Below are positions 63,318-64,000 of a stretch of 64,000 bases of DNA, in pieces. The notes beneath the pieces were generated by a model, which saw only the letters and a program-made list of their open reading frames with translations, did not search any database and was not told the DNA's origin. The position numbers and the translations under genes were made by a program. Source of the stretch: CAZSLI01 sp964607705 (GTDB taxonomy: Bacteria > Actinomycetota > Coriobacteriia > Anaerosomatales > PHET01); contig CAZSLI010000003.1 of the NCBI GenBank assembly GCA_964607705.1, positions 87,591-151,590 of the forward strand. The letters run 5' to 3'. How positions within the stretch are numbered: position 1 is the stretch's first letter; each line of letters starts with the position of its first letter.

Positions 63318-64000
63318 ATGGGGGACACAAGGGCAAGATTGCTGCTCGCACTGGCGCTCTGTATGGCGGTGGCGCTGGCAGTGCCGGGCACAGCGCTCGG
63401 AACGGTCACGATCAGCGATCAAACGCTGTCGACCAGTCCGCAGCGGGGTTCCGGGCCACCCATTCTTTCGGGCGGACGCGTCGCGTTCGATGGCACCGTC
63501 CACCTGGATCCGACTGACGTCCGCGCGACGCTGGACGTCTGGGACATCGGCGCGGACGCATCGGTTTGGGCGTTCACCCAAGGGGCCGTCGGGCTCAACG
63601 ACTTCGAAGGAGACTGGGTCGCTTATCGCACGGGGAGCTACGGCGAGAAGGCCTATGTCTACAACGTGGCGACCGGCACGCAGCGGACCGTCGTCGACAC
63701 GATGGACGGGCTCTTCGTCGGGCCGGTCGACATCCAAGGGCAAGTTGCCTACTGGCTAGTGGGCGAAGGCCCGTCGAAGACGCTCATGCGCATGGATCTG
63801 GCGACCGGCAATGTCACGGAAGTCGCCCCGCTCACGCGAGCCATCGGCATGACCATTACCGGAACGAAGGTGGTCTACACCCGGACCTTCACGGCCGACT
63901 GGGACATCTGGACCTACGACATGGCATCGAACGAGACGACGTTCTTCGCGGTCGGCCCGGGCATGCAGTCGGTGGTCGACAGCAAGGACGGCGAGGTGCT
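63318..64000 (+). CDS. Secreted beta-propeller-like protein, 3' end cut by window edge
   Basis: 227 codons seen. Signal peptide (LLLALALCMAVALAVPG), then repeats of the form WVAYRTGSYGEKAYVYNVATG, VAYWLVGEG...LMRMDLATG and VVYTRTFTADWDIWTYDMAS. These are TolB/WD40-like blades from actinobacterial surface proteins. Strong GGAGGAGGAG before the ATG. The rest lies beyond base 64000. Confidence 0.8.
   Translation, partial: MGDTRARLLLALALCMAVALAVPGTALGTVTISDQTLSTSPQRGSGPPILSGGRVAFDGTVHLDPTDVRATLDVWDIGADASVWAFTQGAVGLNDFEGDWVAYRTGSYGEKAYVYNVATGTQRTVVDTMDGLFVGPVDIQGQVAYWLVGEGPSKTLMRMDLATGNVTEVAPLTRAIGMTITGTKVVYTRTFTADWDIWTYDMASNETTFFAVGPGMQSVVDSKDGEV

Noticed and set aside
1..64000. CRISPR arrays, insertion sequences, prophage, tRNA or rRNA genes
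   Set aside because: None was seen by reading the sequence; I could not run a search tool.

Overview
The window is about 64 kb of high-GC, gene-dense bacterial DNA with three 100-base runs of N (9117-9216, 15516-15615, 23593-23692), so it is a scaffold. It combines a molybdenum nitrogenase, the futalosine menaquinone route (MqnA/MqnC), high-GC codon usage, probable leaderless promoters and a type II NADH dehydrogenase. That suits an anaerobic or facultative actinobacterial lineage, perhaps deep-branching Coriobacteriia-like. This placement is inference; no rRNA or other marker was seen.

Layout. (1) 1-6209, minus strand: nifQ, nifH, nifD, nifK and a nifE-nifN fusion that runs off the left edge. 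(2) 6299-8247, plus: mqnA-mqnC. (3) 8341-12536, minus: two large secreted proteins, one with a single CxxCH haem motif and tandem identical repeats, one a beta-helix with two FN3 domains. (4) 12975-26546: asnB (plus), then a minus-strand exopolysaccharide operon (Wzz-like protein with a broken kinase domain, polymerase/ligase, tandem-domain glycosyltransferase, FemAB-like and GNAT proteins, glycosyltransferase, sugar transferase, CapD-type dehydratase, flippase). (5) 26858-31000: small proteins, MltG, and a nucleoside phosphorylase plus amidohydrolase pair that may complete nucleoside salvage or the futalosine route. (6) 31064-36160: a complete branched-chain amino acid ABC transporter. (7) 36325-40548: cysK with an Rrf2 regulator, NfeD-like protein, a ferredoxin:thioredoxin reductase-Rieske fusion beside a glutaredoxin, and NDH-2. 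(8) 40756-45135: WalJ-like hydrolase, then btuDCF under a cobalamin riboswitch. (9) 45169-57900: membrane and secreted proteins, RecQ, DUF488, a neurotransmitter:sodium-type symporter, HD and VWA proteins, an XRE regulator with palindromic operators, an antiporter, an iron-sulfur protein and an Old Yellow Enzyme relative. (10) 58102-64000: PadR with an ABC1/UbiB kinase, a yybP-ykoY (Mn2+) riboswitch before terC, an orphan winged-helix regulator, a small secreted repeat peptide, a second copy of a small HExxH protein family, and a truncated beta-propeller-like protein.

The most striking observation is in nifQ. The reading frame has one in-frame TGA exactly where the first cysteine of the conserved C-x4-C-x2-C-x5-C metal motif belongs. 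The other three cysteines follow in frame, and a SECIS-like hairpin lies just downstream. This points to a selenocysteine-containing NifQ, or else to a very specific nonsense change. Other unusual items are the NifE-NifN fusion, the FTR-Rieske fusion, the BY-kinase-like protein without Walker A lysine, and the two paralogous secreted HExWHxIDWR proteins.
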